64,000 nucleotides of DNA. It comes from Halopseudomonas yangmingensis (GTDB lineage Bacteria; Pseudomonadota; Gammaproteobacteria; Pseudomonadales; Pseudomonadaceae). The stretch lies in contig NZ_FOUI01000008.1 in NCBI RefSeq assembly GCF_900114825.1, positions 1-64,000 of the forward strand, read 5' to 3'. Positions 8,478-17,429 of this stretch are shown piece after piece (the first letter of the stretch is position 1; the number at the start of each line of letters is the position of its first letter). The notes beneath the pieces were generated by a model, which saw nothing but the letters and a program-made list of their open reading frames with translations, was not told where the DNA came from and made no database searches. The position numbers were made by a program, and so were the translations under genes.

Positions 8478-9818
8478 ATGTCCATGACGCCCCGCGAAAT
8501 CGTCCACGAACTCGACCGCCATATCATCGGCCAGCAGGATGCCAAGCGCGCCGTGGCTATCGCCCTGCGTAACCGCTGGCGGCGCCAGCAGCTGCCGGAA
8601 GCCCTGCGCAGCGAGGTCACCCCGAAGAACATCCTGATGATCGGCCCCACCGGTGTCGGCAAGACCGAGATTGCCCGACGCCTGGCAAAACTGGCGCAGG
8701 CACCGTTCATCAAGGTGGAAGCAACCAAGTTCACCGAGGTTGGCTATGTTGGCCGCGATGTCGAATCGATCATCCGCGACCTGGTGGATGCCGCGATCAA
8801 GCTGCTGCGTGAGCAGGAAATGCAGAAGGTGCTGCACCGCGCTGAGGACCTGGCCGAAGAGCGGGTACTCGACGCGCTGCTGCCACCCGCCCGCCAAGGG
8901 GCCAGCGACCTTCCTGCGCGCGAGGACAACAGCACTCGCCAGCTGTTCCGCAAGCGTCTGCGCGAAGGCCAGCTGAACGACAAGGAAATCGACATCGAGG
9001 TGGCTGACATGCCGGTTGGCGTGGAGATCATGGCGCCGCCCGGTATGGAGGAAATGACCAGCCAGCTGCAGAACATGTTCTCCAGCTTCGGCAAGGGCAA
9101 GCGCAAGACCCGCACCCTGCCGGTGGCCGATGCTTTGAAGATGATCCGCGACGAGGAAGCCGCGCGACTGGTCAATGAGGATGAGCTCAAGGGCCGCGCC
9201 ATTGAAGCGGTGGAGCAGAACGGCATTGTCTTCCTTGACGAGATCGACAAGGTCAGCAAGCGCGCCAACAGCGGTGGCGGCGCCGACGTATCACGCGAGG
9301 GTGTGCAGCGGGACCTGCTGCCGCTGATCGAGGGTTGCACGGTGAACACCAAGTTCGGCATGGTAAAAACCGATCACATCCTGTTCATTGCCTCAGGCGC
9401 CTTCCACCTGACCAAACCCTCCGACCTGATTCCGGAACTGCAAGGCCGCCTGCCGATCCGTGTCGAACTGCAATCACTCACCCCGGACGACTTCAAGCGC
9501 ATCCTCACCGAACCGCACGCCTCGCTGACCGAGCAGTACAAGGCGCTGCTGGAAACCGAAGGACTGCAGATCGAGTTTGCCGAGGACGCCATCCAGCGCC
9601 TCGCTGAAATTGCCTGGCAGGTTAACGAGAAGACCGAGAACATTGGCGCCCGTCGCCTGCACACGGTACTGGAACGGCTGCTTGAGGAAGTATCCTTCAG
9701 CGCCGCCGATCTGGCCGGGCAGCAGGACGGCGCGCCGCTGCGTATCGATGCCGCCTATGTCGACCAGCACCTGGGAGAACTGGCAGTCAACGAGGATCTG
9801 AGCCGGTATATTCTGTAA
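8478..9818 (+). CDS. hslU: HslUV protease ATPase subunit HslU
   Basis: AAA+ unfoldase of the HslUV protease, 446 residues. It opens with [33 protein letters not shown] and carries Walker [10 protein letters not shown] (about 56-64), the pore-loop region [15 protein letters not shown], an intermediate I-domain (about 105-245), Walker B VFLDEIDK (about 251) and the C-terminal NEDLSRYIL tail that docks into HslV. Start context GACCGGAAACCACAC ATG is modest. It forms an operon with hslV. Confidence 0.98.
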   Translation: MSMTPREIVHELDRHIIGQQDAKRAVAIALRNRWRRQQLPEALRSEVTPKNILMIGPTGVGKTEIARRLAKLAQAPFIKVEATKFTEVGYVGRDVESIIRDLVDAAIKLLREQEMQKVLHRAEDLAEERVLDALLPPARQGASDLPAREDNSTRQLFRKRLREGQLNDKEIDIEVADMPVGVEIMAPPGMEEMTSQLQNMFSSFGKGKRKTRTLPVADALKMIRDEEAARLVNEDELKGRAIEAVEQNGIVFLDEIDKVSKRANSGGGADVSREGVQRDLLPLIEGCTVNTKFGMVKTDHILFIASGAFHLTKPSDLIPELQGRLPIRVELQSLTPDDFKRILTEPHASLTEQYKALLETEGLQIEFAEDAIQRLAEIAWQVNEKTENIGARRLHTVLERLLEEVSFSAADLAGQQDGAPLRIDAAYVDQHLGELAVNEDLSRYIL

Positions 9819-9829
9819 ACCAGCTGCAA

Positions 9830-10018
9830 GCTACAAGCCAATAGCTCACCCTCTAGGAAAACGCTGATCAAATAGCTGCTGTGTCAACGCGACAACCGAT
9901 GACCTGTTCTGGACACGCTGTAAATACATCCCTGTAAGCTCGACGATGCCCGTCCAGGGCATCGACGGTCCAGAACAGGTCATCGGTAATCGCGTTCCGA
10001 AGAAGCCGAGCTTGTAGC
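9830..10018. repeat. Nested intergenic palindrome (REP/MITE-like)
   Basis: Three nested inverted repeats share one centre. The outer 9-base arms are GCTACAAGC (9830-9838) and GCTTGTAGC (10010-10018). The main 27-base arms are 9888-9914 and 9968-9994, with two mismatches and a perfect 19-base core. The inner hairpin is CGATGCCC (9944-9951) with GGGCATCG (9957-9964). Between them is a segment with CTGTAAATACATCCCTGTAA. It carries no coding sequence. It fills the gap after hslU and could act as a bidirectional RNA hairpin. The outer arms resemble GCTTGTAGCTTG-type repeats I recall from pseudomonad intergenic regions. Confidence 0.75.
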
Positions 10019-10035
10019 CCGAAAAAGGACTATCC

Positions 10036-10410
10036 ATGCCTGTTCCAACCCGCATCAAACTGCACAAGGCTTCGCGGACCCTCGAACTGGGTTATGCGGA
10101 TGGAAGCAGCTTCAGCCTGCCGGCGGAGTTTCTGCGGGTCCATTCCCCCTCCGCCGAGGTACGCGGCCATGGCCGGCCGGTATTGCAGACCGGCAAGCAG
10201 AACGTTGCCCTGACCGGCGCCGAGATGGCCGGCAACTATGCGCTCAAGCTGAGCTTTGACGACGGCCATGACAGCGGACTGTACAGCTGGGACTATCTGT
10301 ACGAACTGGCAACCAATCAGCCGACAATGTGGCAAAACTATCTGGATCGTCTGGCGTCAGCCGGCGAGAGCAGGGATCCGGATGTATCCCGGGTAAGACT
10401 GATTACCTGA
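10036..10410 (+). CDS. DUF971 (gamma-butyrobetaine hydroxylase-like N-terminal domain) protein
   Basis: Small cytosolic protein of 124 residues with the DUF971 fold. It has an N-terminal basic strand (KLHKASRTLELGYADG), LPAEFLRVHSPSAEVRGHG (about 34-53) and a C-terminal DGHDSGLYSWDYLYEL motif (about 75-90). Homologues occur as the N-terminal domain of gamma-butyrobetaine hydroxylases and in iron-sulfur-related contexts, but the function of the stand-alone form is not established. In Pseudomonas it regularly sits between hslU and phaC1, as here. Confidence 0.85.
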   Translation: MPVPTRIKLHKASRTLELGYADGSSFSLPAEFLRVHSPSAEVRGHGRPVLQTGKQNVALTGAEMAGNYALKLSFDDGHDSGLYSWDYLYELATNQPTMWQNYLDRLASAGESRDPDVSRVRLIT

Positions 10411-10692
10411 AATTCAACAGCAATCCCGAACAATGACCTACCGGTCATGCCATTTTCATCTACTCTCCTGTAAAAGACTGTTAACAGTAGCTCGTATGGC
10501 GTGGTAATTTGTCGCAACAACAAGACACCCATCCCACGGAAGGTCACTAAAGTGCCATCACTGCTGCCAGCTCCAGCAGCAAAGACACTAAGGACCGCCG
10601 ACGCGACTATCAGGTGACAGCCTTTTTCGGCATCACCGCCCTTTGACTGCCATACACGAGCAGGTCAAGCGTCATTCAGGAGACATTCAGAC
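10411..10692 (+). promoter_or_regulatory. Upstream region of phaC1
   Basis: No open frame is credible in these 282 bases. It holds a perfect 12-base palindrome ACTGTTAACAGT at 10477-10488 within a larger CTACT...AGTAG frame, and an ATGACC/GGTCAT dyad near 10435-10450. Either could be an operator for PhaD or another PHA regulator; no binding motif is confirmed. I could not assign a convincing -35/-10 pair. A TGGCGT-GGTAA-TTTGT string (about 10498) falls short of a sigma-54 promoter. Confidence 0.4.
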
Positions 10693-12372
10693 ATGACCCA
10701 CAAGAACAATGATGAACTCAGCCAGAAGGCCAGCGAAAGCATTCTTGGCCCCAATCCGGTCATCGGCGTCCCCACTCGCGACCTGATCAGTACCGCACGC
10801 CTGGTGCTGCGCCAGACTGTCAGACAGCCGGTACACAGCCTCAAGCACATTGGTCGTCTTGGGCTGGCGCTGAAAGACGTCATGATCGGGCGCTCGGGGC
10901 TGGCACCGGCGGCGGATGACAAGCGCTTCGCCGATCCGACCTGGAGCCAGAACCCGCTGTATCGCCGCTACATGCAGGGTTACCTGGCCTGGCGCAAGGA
11001 ACTGAACACCTGGATCAGTAACGCTGATCTGTCGGAGCGGGATATCAGCCGTGCACAGTTCGTTATCGCATTGATGACCGAAGCCATGTCGCCAACCAAT
11101 ACTGCGCTGAACCCGGCAGCCCTGAAGCGCTTCTTCGAGACCGGCGGCAAAAGCCTGTTCGATGGCATGACCCATCTGGTGCAGGACCTGATGAACAACG
11201 GCGGCATGCCCAGTCAGGTCAACATGAACGCCTTCGAGGTTGGCAAGAATCTGGCCACCACCAAGGGTTCCGTGGTGTTCCGCAACGAAGTGCTGGAGCT
11301 GATCCAGTACAAGCCACTGACCGAGGAAGTCCACGCCCGCCCGGTGCTGGTGGTGCCGCCGCAGATCAACAAGTACTACGTATTCGACCTCTCGCCAGAG
11401 AAAAGTCTGGCGCGCTACCTGACCATGAACCACCTGCAGACCTTCGTCATCAGCTGGCGCAACCCGACCAAGGCGCAACGCGAGTGGGGTCTGTCGACCT
11501 ATATCGAGGCGATCAAGGAAGCCATCGAGGTGGTACTGGAAATCACCGAGAGCAAGGACCTGAGCATGCTCGGCGCCTGCTCCGGCGGCCTGACCATGGC
11601 ATCCCTGCTGGGCCACTATGCAGCACTCAAGCAGAAGAAGATCCACTCCTTCACCCTGCTGGTCAGCGTGCTGGACACCGATGTCAAAAGTCAGGTCTCG
11701 CTATTCGCCGACGAGAAGTCTATCGAGGCGGCGCGCCGTGCCTCCTACCAGAGCGGCGTGCTGGAAGGTCGCGACATGGCCCGGGTGTTTGCCTGGATGC
11801 GGCCCAACGACCTGATCTGGAACTACTGGGTGAACAACTACCTGCTCGGTAACGAGCCGCCGGTGTTTGACATCCTGTTCTGGAACAACGACACCACCCG
11901 TCTCCCGGCCGCCCTGCATGGCGAGTTCCTCGAGATGTTCAAGACCAACCCGCTGACGCACGCTGGCGCACTGGAAGTCTGTGGTACGCCGATTGATCTG
12001 AAACAGGTAAAAAGCGAGTTCTGCTGTATCGCCGGCCTCACCGACCACATCACGCCCTGGGAGTCCTGCTACAAGTCAGCCAAGCTGTTCGGCGGCAAGG
12101 GAGAGTTCATCCTGTCCTCCAGCGGCCACATCCAGAGCATTCTCAACCCGCCGGGCAACCCCAAGGGTCGCTTCTTTACCAACAGCAGCATGAACGACAC
12201 GCCGCACAAATGGCTGGAGGGCGCAACCAAGCACTCCGATTCCTGGTGGCAATACTGGCGCGACTGGCTGCAAGCCCGTGCCGGCGAGCGCAAGCCGTCA
12301 CCGGCCGTGCTCGGCAACAGCAACTACCCGGCCCTGGAAGACGCGCCCGGTACCTATGTACATGTACGCTAG
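10693..12372 (+). CDS. phaC1: Class II poly(3-hydroxyalkanoate) synthase 1
   Basis: Polymerises medium-chain-length 3-hydroxyacyl-CoA into PHA at the granule surface. The product is 559 residues, the standard class II length, with an N-terminal PhaC domain and an alpha/beta hydrolase core. The catalytic triad is in place: Cys296 in GACSGG, Asp451 in TDHITPW and His479 in SSGHIQS. The conserved FAWMRPNDLIWNYWVNNYLLG segment (about 365-385) is intact. Start ATG has AGGAG 11 bases upstream. It heads the phaC1-phaZ-phaC2-phaD cluster. Confidence 0.98.
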   Translation: MTHKNNDELSQKASESILGPNPVIGVPTRDLISTARLVLRQTVRQPVHSLKHIGRLGLALKDVMIGRSGLAPAADDKRFADPTWSQNPLYRRYMQGYLAWRKELNTWISNADLSERDISRAQFVIALMTEAMSPTNTALNPAALKRFFETGGKSLFDGMTHLVQDLMNNGGMPSQVNMNAFEVGKNLATTKGSVVFRNEVLELIQYKPLTEEVHARPVLVVPPQINKYYVFDLSPEKSLARYLTMNHLQTFVISWRNPTKAQREWGLSTYIEAIKEAIEVVLEITESKDLSMLGACSGGLTMASLLGHYAALKQKKIHSFTLLVSVLDTDVKSQVSLFADEKSIEAARRASYQSGVLEGRDMARVFAWMRPNDLIWNYWVNNYLLGNEPPVFDILFWNNDTTRLPAALHGEFLEMFKTNPLTHAGALEVCGTPIDLKQVKSEFCCIAGLTDHITPWESCYKSAKLFGGKGEFILSSSGHIQSILNPPGNPKGRFFTNSSMNDTPHKWLEGATKHSDSWWQYWRDWLQARAGERKPSPAVLGNSNYPALEDAPGTYVHVR

Positions 12373-12397
12373 GATGCGTTGCCACAGGACCCCTTGA

Positions 12398-13267
12398 ATG
12401 CCGCAATCATTCGTTTTCCGCACCATCGAGCTGGACGGCCAGTACCTGCGTACCGCCGTCCGCCCGGGCAGCAACAAATGGCCGCCGCTGCTGATTTTCA
12501 ATGGCATCGGCGCCAACCTGGAGCTGGTCATGCCGTTCGTGCGCGCCCTGGATCCTGAGCTGGAGGTAATCGCCTTCGACGTTCCGGGTGTCGGTGGTTC
12601 GTCGACCCCGGCCACGCCGTTCCGCTTTCCCGGCCTGGCCAAGCTGGCCGCGCGCATGCTCGACTACCTGAACTACGGTCAGGTCAACGCCATCGGCGTG
12701 TCCTGGGGTGGCGCCCTGGCCCAGCAGTTTGCCCGCGACTACCCGGAGCGCTGCAAGAAACTGATACTGGCCGCCACCTCGGCCGGCGCGGTGATGGTGC
12801 CTGGCAAGCCCAAGGTGCTACTGAAGATGGCCAGTCCCCGTCGCTATATCCAGCCTTCGCATGGTGTACGCATTGCGCCGGATATTTACGGTGGTGGCTT
12901 CCGCCGCGATCCCGATCTGGCCCGTGCGCATGCTGCCAAGGTACGCTCCTCCGGCAAGCTCGGGTACTACTGGCAGCTGTTTGCCGGACTCGGCTGGACC
13001 AGTATCCACTGGCTGCACCGGATCAAGCAGCCGACCCTGGTGCTGGCCGGCGATGACGACCCGATCATTCCGCTGGTCAATATGCGCATGCTGGCCTGGC
13101 GCATCCCGAATTCGGAGCTGCACATCATCGATGACGGCCACCTGTTTCTGGTAACCCGCGCCGATACCGTGGCGCCGATCATCATGCGCTTCATTGCCGA
13201 AGAGCGCCTGCGCGCCGTGGTCCGCCCACGCGCTATCAGCGACAACAGCGAAGGCGCCAAGGAATAG
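12398..13267 (+). CDS. phaZ: Intracellular poly(3-hydroxyalkanoate) depolymerase
   Basis: Granule-bound alpha/beta hydrolase that mobilises stored mcl-PHA. It has 289 residues with an oxyanion segment (FNGIGANLE) and the triad Ser102 (GVSWGG), Asp221 (GDDDPIIP) and His248 (DDGHLFL), exactly the positions of Pseudomonas PhaZ. It starts 25 bases after phaC1 with AGGA upstream. The placement between the two synthase genes is the conserved pseudomonad arrangement and implies coordinated synthesis and turnover. Confidence 0.97.
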   Translation: MPQSFVFRTIELDGQYLRTAVRPGSNKWPPLLIFNGIGANLELVMPFVRALDPELEVIAFDVPGVGGSSTPATPFRFPGLAKLAARMLDYLNYGQVNAIGVSWGGALAQQFARDYPERCKKLILAATSAGAVMVPGKPKVLLKMASPRRYIQPSHGVRIAPDIYGGGFRRDPDLARAHAAKVRSSGKLGYYWQLFAGLGWTSIHWLHRIKQPTLVLAGDDDPIIPLVNMRMLAWRIPNSELHIIDDGHLFLVTRADTVAPIIMRFIAEERLRAVVRPRAISDNSEGAKE

Positions 13268-13308
13268 CGGGTGTCGGCAGACATTCACCTTTTCGTTTAG
13301 ACTGGCAC

Positions 13309-13327
13309 CCGGCCGCATACCGGCCGG
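13309..13327 (+). other. GC hairpin in the phaZ-phaC2 gap
   Basis: CCGGCCG and CGGCCGG pair around a 5-base loop, with further GC dyads following (CCCGGG). There is no T-run, so it is not a standard intrinsic terminator. It may reduce or process the transcript entering phaC2. A TGGCAC string just before it (13303) lacks a -12 TTGC partner. Confidence 0.4.
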
Positions 13328-13380
13328 ACTGCCCGGGCACCCCGGCAGTCAGGACCCCGCAACAGCACAAGGATCGCCGG

Positions 13381-15009
13381 ATGGCCGCAGTCGATGCCGC
13401 GCACCGCAGAGACCGCAGCGATGCATGCAGCGCGTTGGCGGCACTCTGTCGTTGTCTGGTGCAACAGCCCTGCCATCACCGCCGCCAGTTCGGCCAATTG
13501 CTGCAAGGCGTGCTGCAACTGCTGCAGGGTCAACGCATCGTCATCACTGACAATCTCGACCCGCGCCTGCGTGACCCGCTCTGGGAGCAACCCGCCGACC
13601 AGCTACAGCTGCAGCTCTGGCAACTCTGCCGCAACCAGGGCCGTGACTGGCTCGACGGTCTGCAGCTGGCACCCGCCGAACGCAGCAGCCTTGGGTTGCT
13701 GTGTCGGCAACTGGCGGACGCCCTGTCGCCGGCCAACAGTCCGCTGAGTCCACTGCTGCGCCAGCAACTGGCCGCACAGGGCCCAAGCATGCTGGCCAAC
13801 GGCGCGCTGAAACTGGCCGCCGACCTGCTGCTGGAGCAACCGCTGGCGCCAATGACCGATCACAGCGCGCACCTGCCCGGACGCACCCTGGCCACCAGTG
13901 AGGGGCAGGTGGTGCTCCGCCTGCCAATGTTTGAGCTGATCCACTACCAGCCACTTGGCGCATCGGTATACCGACGCCCGCTGCTGATGGTGCCACCGCC
14001 GATCAACCGCTTTTACCTGCTCGACCTGACACCCCAACAAAGCCTGGTCCAGCATGCCCTGGCACAGGGTCACCAGGTATTCATGATCAGCTGGCGCAAT
14101 CCCAACCCGAGTCACTGCCAGTGGGGCTTCAACCACTACATACGCGCGCTCGATCAGGCGCTGCAGGCCAGCAGCCGGATCTGTGACGGACAGCCGGTGA
14201 ATCTGCTGGGCGTCTGCAGTGGCGGCATCCTCACCCTGTTGCTGCAAGGCCTGCTGCAGGCCCGTGACCAGCAGCAGCGACTGACCAGCGCCAGCTATCT
14301 GGTAACGCCAATCGACAGCCGGCTGGACACCGACATGACTCGCCTGCTTGGCCCCTCCAGTCTCGCGCAATTGCGCCGGCGGGTATGGCAACAGGGCTAC
14401 CTGAATGAACGCCAGCTGATTGGCAGCTTTGCCTGGATGCGCCCGCAACTGACCGTCTGGCCGCAGGCCAGCCAGCGCTATATGGAAAACATCCCGGCCA
14501 GCAGTGACCCGCTGGACTTCTGGAGTCAGGATGCCACCCGCCTGCCGGCACGGCTGGTCGAGGATCTGCTGCAACTGCTGGAACAGGATCCGCTCGGCGG
14601 CGCCCAGCAGCTCTGGGTCGACGGCCTGCCGGTAAACCTGCAACGCCTGCAGATCCCCAGCTGGCACATGGGCGCCGAACGTGATCACATAGTGCCCTGG
14701 CAAAATTCCTGGCCCGGCCAGCGCATGGGAGGCGAGCGCACCTTTGTCCTGAGTAGCGGCGGGCACGTACAAAGCTTGCTGAACAACCCGCAGAGCGGGC
14801 GCGGCTGGTATGCCACCAGTCTGGTCGACAGCAGCAGCCCGACGCACTGCGCAATGCAGCACAGCCGCCAGCCCGGCAGCTGGTGGAGCGCCTGGACCGA
14901 CTGGCTGGACAACCATGCCGGCGACCTGCAGGACAGCAGCGCCCTGCGCCAGCACCCGGACTATCCGCCGCTGCAGGCGGCACCCGGTCGCTATGTGCAT
15001 CAATTGTGA
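13381..15009 (+). CDS. phaC2: Divergent class II PHA synthase 2
   Basis: Second PHA synthase, 542 residues. The triad is present: Cys279 (GVCSGG), Asp435 (ERDHIVPW) and His462 (SSGGHVQS), so it should be active. It is clearly faster evolving than PhaC1. The N-terminal third is leucine/glutamine-rich and barely recognisable, and the usual NDLIWNYWVNNYLLG stretch is replaced by PQLTVWPQASQRYMENI. The Trp-rich C-terminus (GSWWSAWTDWLDNHAG) and closing APGRYVH are retained. Start ATG 13381 follows AAGGATCGCCGG. Identity rests on position and triad; substrate range may differ from PhaC1. Confidence 0.9.
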   Translation: MAAVDAAHRRDRSDACSALAALCRCLVQQPCHHRRQFGQLLQGVLQLLQGQRIVITDNLDPRLRDPLWEQPADQLQLQLWQLCRNQGRDWLDGLQLAPAERSSLGLLCRQLADALSPANSPLSPLLRQQLAAQGPSMLANGALKLAADLLLEQPLAPMTDHSAHLPGRTLATSEGQVVLRLPMFELIHYQPLGASVYRRPLLMVPPPINRFYLLDLTPQQSLVQHALAQGHQVFMISWRNPNPSHCQWGFNHYIRALDQALQASSRICDGQPVNLLGVCSGGILTLLLQGLLQARDQQQRLTSASYLVTPIDSRLDTDMTRLLGPSSLAQLRRRVWQQGYLNERQLIGSFAWMRPQLTVWPQASQRYMENIPASSDPLDFWSQDATRLPARLVEDLLQLLEQDPLGGAQQLWVDGLPVNLQRLQIPSWHMGAERDHIVPWQNSWPGQRMGGERTFVLSSGGHVQSLLNNPQSGRGWYATSLVDSSSPTHCAMQHSRQPGSWWSAWTDWLDNHAGDLQDSSALRQHPDYPPLQAAPGRYVHQL

Positions 15010-15018
15010 GGGATCACC

Positions 15019-15639
15019 ATGAAAACCCGTGACCGTATCCTGCTATGCGCCTTGACCTTGTTCAACGAGGAAGGCGAACCCAACGTCACCACCCTGGAAG
15101 TCGCCAACGAACTGGATATCAGCCCGGGCAACCTCTACTACCACTTCAAAGGCAAGGAAGCGCTACTGGAGGCACTGCTAGGCCACTTCCAGCAGGCCAC
15201 CCTGGGGTTGCTGGAAAGTGACGGCGAAGACCACGCGCCCAACGCCGAGGACCTCTGGCTGCTGCTGCACCTGCTGTTCGAACGCATCGGCGAATACCGT
15301 TTCCTGTTCTGCGACCTGTCGAACCTGATGCAACGCTACCCGTTCCTGCGCAAGGCCATGCAGCACTGGCTCGGCCGCTTGCGTAACCGCCTGCAGGAGC
15401 TGTTGGAACAGTTGCAGCGCGACGGGCACCTGCAGACCCATGGCCAAGCGCTTGACCATCTGCTCGACGCCCTGTGTCAGACCGTGCTGTTCTGGCTGGA
15501 CTACCGGCGGGTGGGCGGTGACCCCGAGCCAGATCCGGCAGAAGCGGTAGTACAGCTGCTGAGCCTGCTACAGGTCTATCTGGACGGTGATTACCGTGAC
15601 TGGATCGCACAACTAACCGAGCAATACCAGCCGCACTGA
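15019..15639 (+). CDS. phaD: TetR-family regulator of PHA genes
   Basis: DNA-binding regulator, 206 residues. The N-terminal TetR helix-turn-helix is clear (about 8-50: TTLEVANELDISPGNLYYHFKGKEALLEALL). The C-terminal ligand domain has the PhaD-like FRDLSNLM-type segment LFCDLSNLMQRYPFLRKAM. In Pseudomonas PhaD acts on the phaC1 and phaI promoters and is thought to sense a fatty-acid metabolite. It starts nine bases after phaC2 and closes the rightward PHA operon. Confidence 0.93.
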   Translation: MKTRDRILLCALTLFNEEGEPNVTTLEVANELDISPGNLYYHFKGKEALLEALLGHFQQATLGLLESDGEDHAPNAEDLWLLLHLLFERIGEYRFLFCDLSNLMQRYPFLRKAMQHWLGRLRNRLQELLEQLQRDGHLQTHGQALDHLLDALCQTVLFWLDYRRVGGDPEPDPAEAVVQLLSLLQVYLDGDYRDWIAQLTEQYQPH

Positions 15640-15642
15640 ACA

Positions 15643-15680
15643 TAAAAAAAACCCGGTCAGGCAGAACCTGACCGGGTTAC
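15643..15680 (-). terminator. Terminator between phaD and phaF, strongest for phaF
   Basis: AACCCGGTCAGG (15650-15661) pairs with CCTGACCGGGTT (15667-15678) around CAGAA. Read leftward it ends in eight T, a strong terminator for phaI-phaF. Read rightward the tail is only TTACTTT, but it may still terminate phaD. Confidence 0.85.
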
Positions 15681-15699
15681 TTTGGGCAATGCAGTCGCC

Positions 15700-16386
15700 T
15701 TATTCGGCGGCCGGGGTTTCCGGCTTGGGCGCCACGGCCGGGGTGACCGCAGGCGCTGCCGGAGCAGACGCCTTGGGCTTGGCCGGCGCGCGCGGAGCGC
15801 GGGGCTTGGCCGGGGCCTTGGGCTTGCTGGCAGCCGGTTTGGCAGCCGCCGGCTTGGGCGCTGCAGCCGACTTGGCAGCCGGCTTGCTGGCTGCAGGGGC
15901 TGCCGGAGCGGCCAGCTTGGCTGCCGCCGGAACCGCCTTGGGCGCGACCTTGGGCTTGGCCGCGGCCTTTTTCAGACCGGCAATCAAACCCGCCAGCTCA
16001 TCCACGCGTGCCGACAACTGCTGCACTTCATCACGTGAAGGCACTCCGAGACGCGACACAGCGCTGTTCATGCGCTTATCGAAGGCTTCCTCAAGCTCGG
16101 CCCAGCGACCGGACAATTTGCCCAGCGCCTTATCGGCCTTGCCCTTGGCGTTATCAAGCGGGCTTTTCTTGCCCTTCAGCACCTTGATCTGCTTGTCCAG
16201 CTCGGTCTTGGCGGTTTTTTCCGCCGCCTCGCCGTCCTTGATCAAGGCATCGAACAACTTGACGCCTTCCTTGCCTGCCTTGGCATAGGCACCCAGGCCT
16301 GCCAGCCAGATCTGCCGAGAGTACTTCTCGACCTCAGCGACCCAGCTGCCGTCCTGCTCTTCAACCTGTTTTTTCTTGCCTGCCAT
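15700..16386 (-). CDS. phaF: PHA granule phasin with histone H1-like tail
   Basis: Granule-associated phasin of 228 residues. The N-terminal half (about 12-140) is an amphipathic, partly coiled-coil phasin domain that shares the IWLAGLGAYAKAGKEG signature with PhaI. The C-terminal half (about 140-228) is a low-complexity Ala/Lys/Pro tail of AAKP-type repeats, which in Pseudomonas binds nucleoid DNA and distributes granules to daughter cells. It lies 28 bases downstream of phaI with GAGGAG before ATG, in the phaI-phaF operon convergent with phaD. Confidence 0.97.
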   Translation of the reverse strand: MAGKKKQVEEQDGSWVAEVEKYSRQIWLAGLGAYAKAGKEGVKLFDALIKDGEAAEKTAKTELDKQIKVLKGKKSPLDNAKGKADKALGKLSGRWAELEEAFDKRMNSAVSRLGVPSRDEVQQLSARVDELAGLIAGLKKAAAKPKVAPKAVPAAAKLAAPAAPAASKPAAKSAAAPKPAAAKPAASKPKAPAKPRAPRAPAKPKASAPAAPAVTPAVAPKPETPAAE

Positions 16387-16414
16387 CGGAGTGTCTCCTC
16401 AGTGACGATAGATC

Positions 16415-16846
16415 TTACTTTTGCAGCGACTTGATCGCGGCAGTCAGATCGTCCAGCTTGGCGGAGAGTTGATCGACGTCCTTCTTGCTCGGGATGCCCA
16501 TGCGGCCCAGCGCAGAGGCAACGCGCTCGTCAAACACTTCTTCGACCTTGGCAAAACGACCGCCGGTCTTTTCCTGCACCTTTTCCTGAACCTTTTCCTT
16601 GAAGCTTTCAACCTTGCTGCTGGCAGCTTCGATCTGGGTGTTGATCAGCTCCTTGCCCTGCTTCTCGACTTCCTCGCCTTCACTGACCAGGGTCTTGAAG
16701 TACTCGGCACCTTCCTTGCCAGCCTTGGCGTAGGCGCCCAGGCCTGCCAGCCAGATCTGGTGGGCATACTTCTTCACATCGGCGGTGAAGTTGGCGGCGT
16801 TTTCTTCGATCTGATCAGCAACTTTCTTGGCAGCGTTCTTGGCCAT
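16415..16846 (-). CDS. phaI: PHA granule phasin
   Basis: Small granule-coat phasin, 143 residues. It contains IWLAGLGAYAKAGKEGAEYF (about 31-50) followed by a long charged helix with heptad-like KVESFKEKVQEKVQEK and a C-terminal leucine-zipper-like segment (SAKLDDLTAAIKSL). Unlike PhaF it has no AAKP tail. It starts at ATG 16846 with AGGAG upstream and leads the phaI-phaF operon. In Pseudomonas its promoter is controlled by PhaD. Confidence 0.97.
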   Translation of the reverse strand: MAKNAAKKVADQIEENAANFTADVKKYAHQIWLAGLGAYAKAGKEGAEYFKTLVSEGEEVEKQGKELINTQIEAASSKVESFKEKVQEKVQEKTGGRFAKVEEVFDERVASALGRMGIPSKKDVDQLSAKLDDLTAAIKSLQK

Positions 16847-16968
16847 GGTGATATCTCCTGTAAAGGTAGTAGAACTTCTCAGGGGGTCAATGGCGACCCT
16901 TGATGATCAAACTACCGGGGAGAATTAGAAAACACATACTAGAAACGCCGGCAGGCGAAATTATTTTC

Positions 16969-17244
16969 TCAGGCCAGGTATTTCTCCAGCGCCTTCTCCA
17001 CCTCACCGCGAATCATCCCGGCCATCGGAGTCAGCATCAGGCCCAGTTTCACCTGTACCCGCACATTGTCATCCGAGACCTGAATAGTGCCGTCGGCGCC
17101 GCTGCGCTTGAAGGTCAACTCATCGCCCTGCCAAGTGCACTTGGCATCCAGCTTTTGCGCCAGCTTGTCAGCCAGCTTCTGTGCGCGCTCGCGGGCGGTT
17201 TCCTTGCCCAAGGTGTGTTCACGGGTGATATCAACAGTGGCCAT
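16969..17244 (-). CDS. Polyhydroxyalkanoic acid system family protein
   Basis: Small soluble protein, 91 residues, start ATG 17244 with GAGG upstream. The sequence (MATVDITREHTLGKETARE ... FKRSGADGTIQV ... LGLMLTPMAGMIRGEVEKALEK) fits the PHA_gran_rgn/TIGR02610 family found beside PHA clusters. The fold looks like a polyketide-cyclase or START-like small domain; the biochemical role is unknown. It is separated from phaI by 122 bases without a clear terminator, so the three leftward genes may share transcripts. Confidence 0.85.
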   Translation of the reverse strand: MATVDITREHTLGKETARERAQKLADKLAQKLDAKCTWQGDELTFKRSGADGTIQVSDDNVRVQVKLGLMLTPMAGMIRGEVEKALEKYLA

Positions 17245-17429
17245 GCTAAAACCTCGTTGTTGTAGTAAACAAATACAGGGATTCCTGTGACTCGGGGGAT
17301 TGTCTCATAAAAGAACAAATGACAGCGATCCGACGAAACCCGGGTGCGACAGGCTGACTCAAGGACGCACAGCGCAGTCGCGCAAAATACGGTTAGAATA
17401 GCTGATCACTTCAGCAGCAGGCACAGATC

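Noticed and set aside
10497-10513. Sigma-54 promoter for phaC1
   Set aside because: TGGCGT-N5-TTTGT misses the essential GC of the -12 element and two bases of the -24.
13303-13317. Sigma-54 promoter for phaC2
   Set aside because: TGGCAC is present but the -12 position reads CGCA instead of TTGC.
13603-15003. 466-residue open frame antisense to phaC2
   Set aside because: Shadow frame. phaC2 has the synthase triad in the plus frame.
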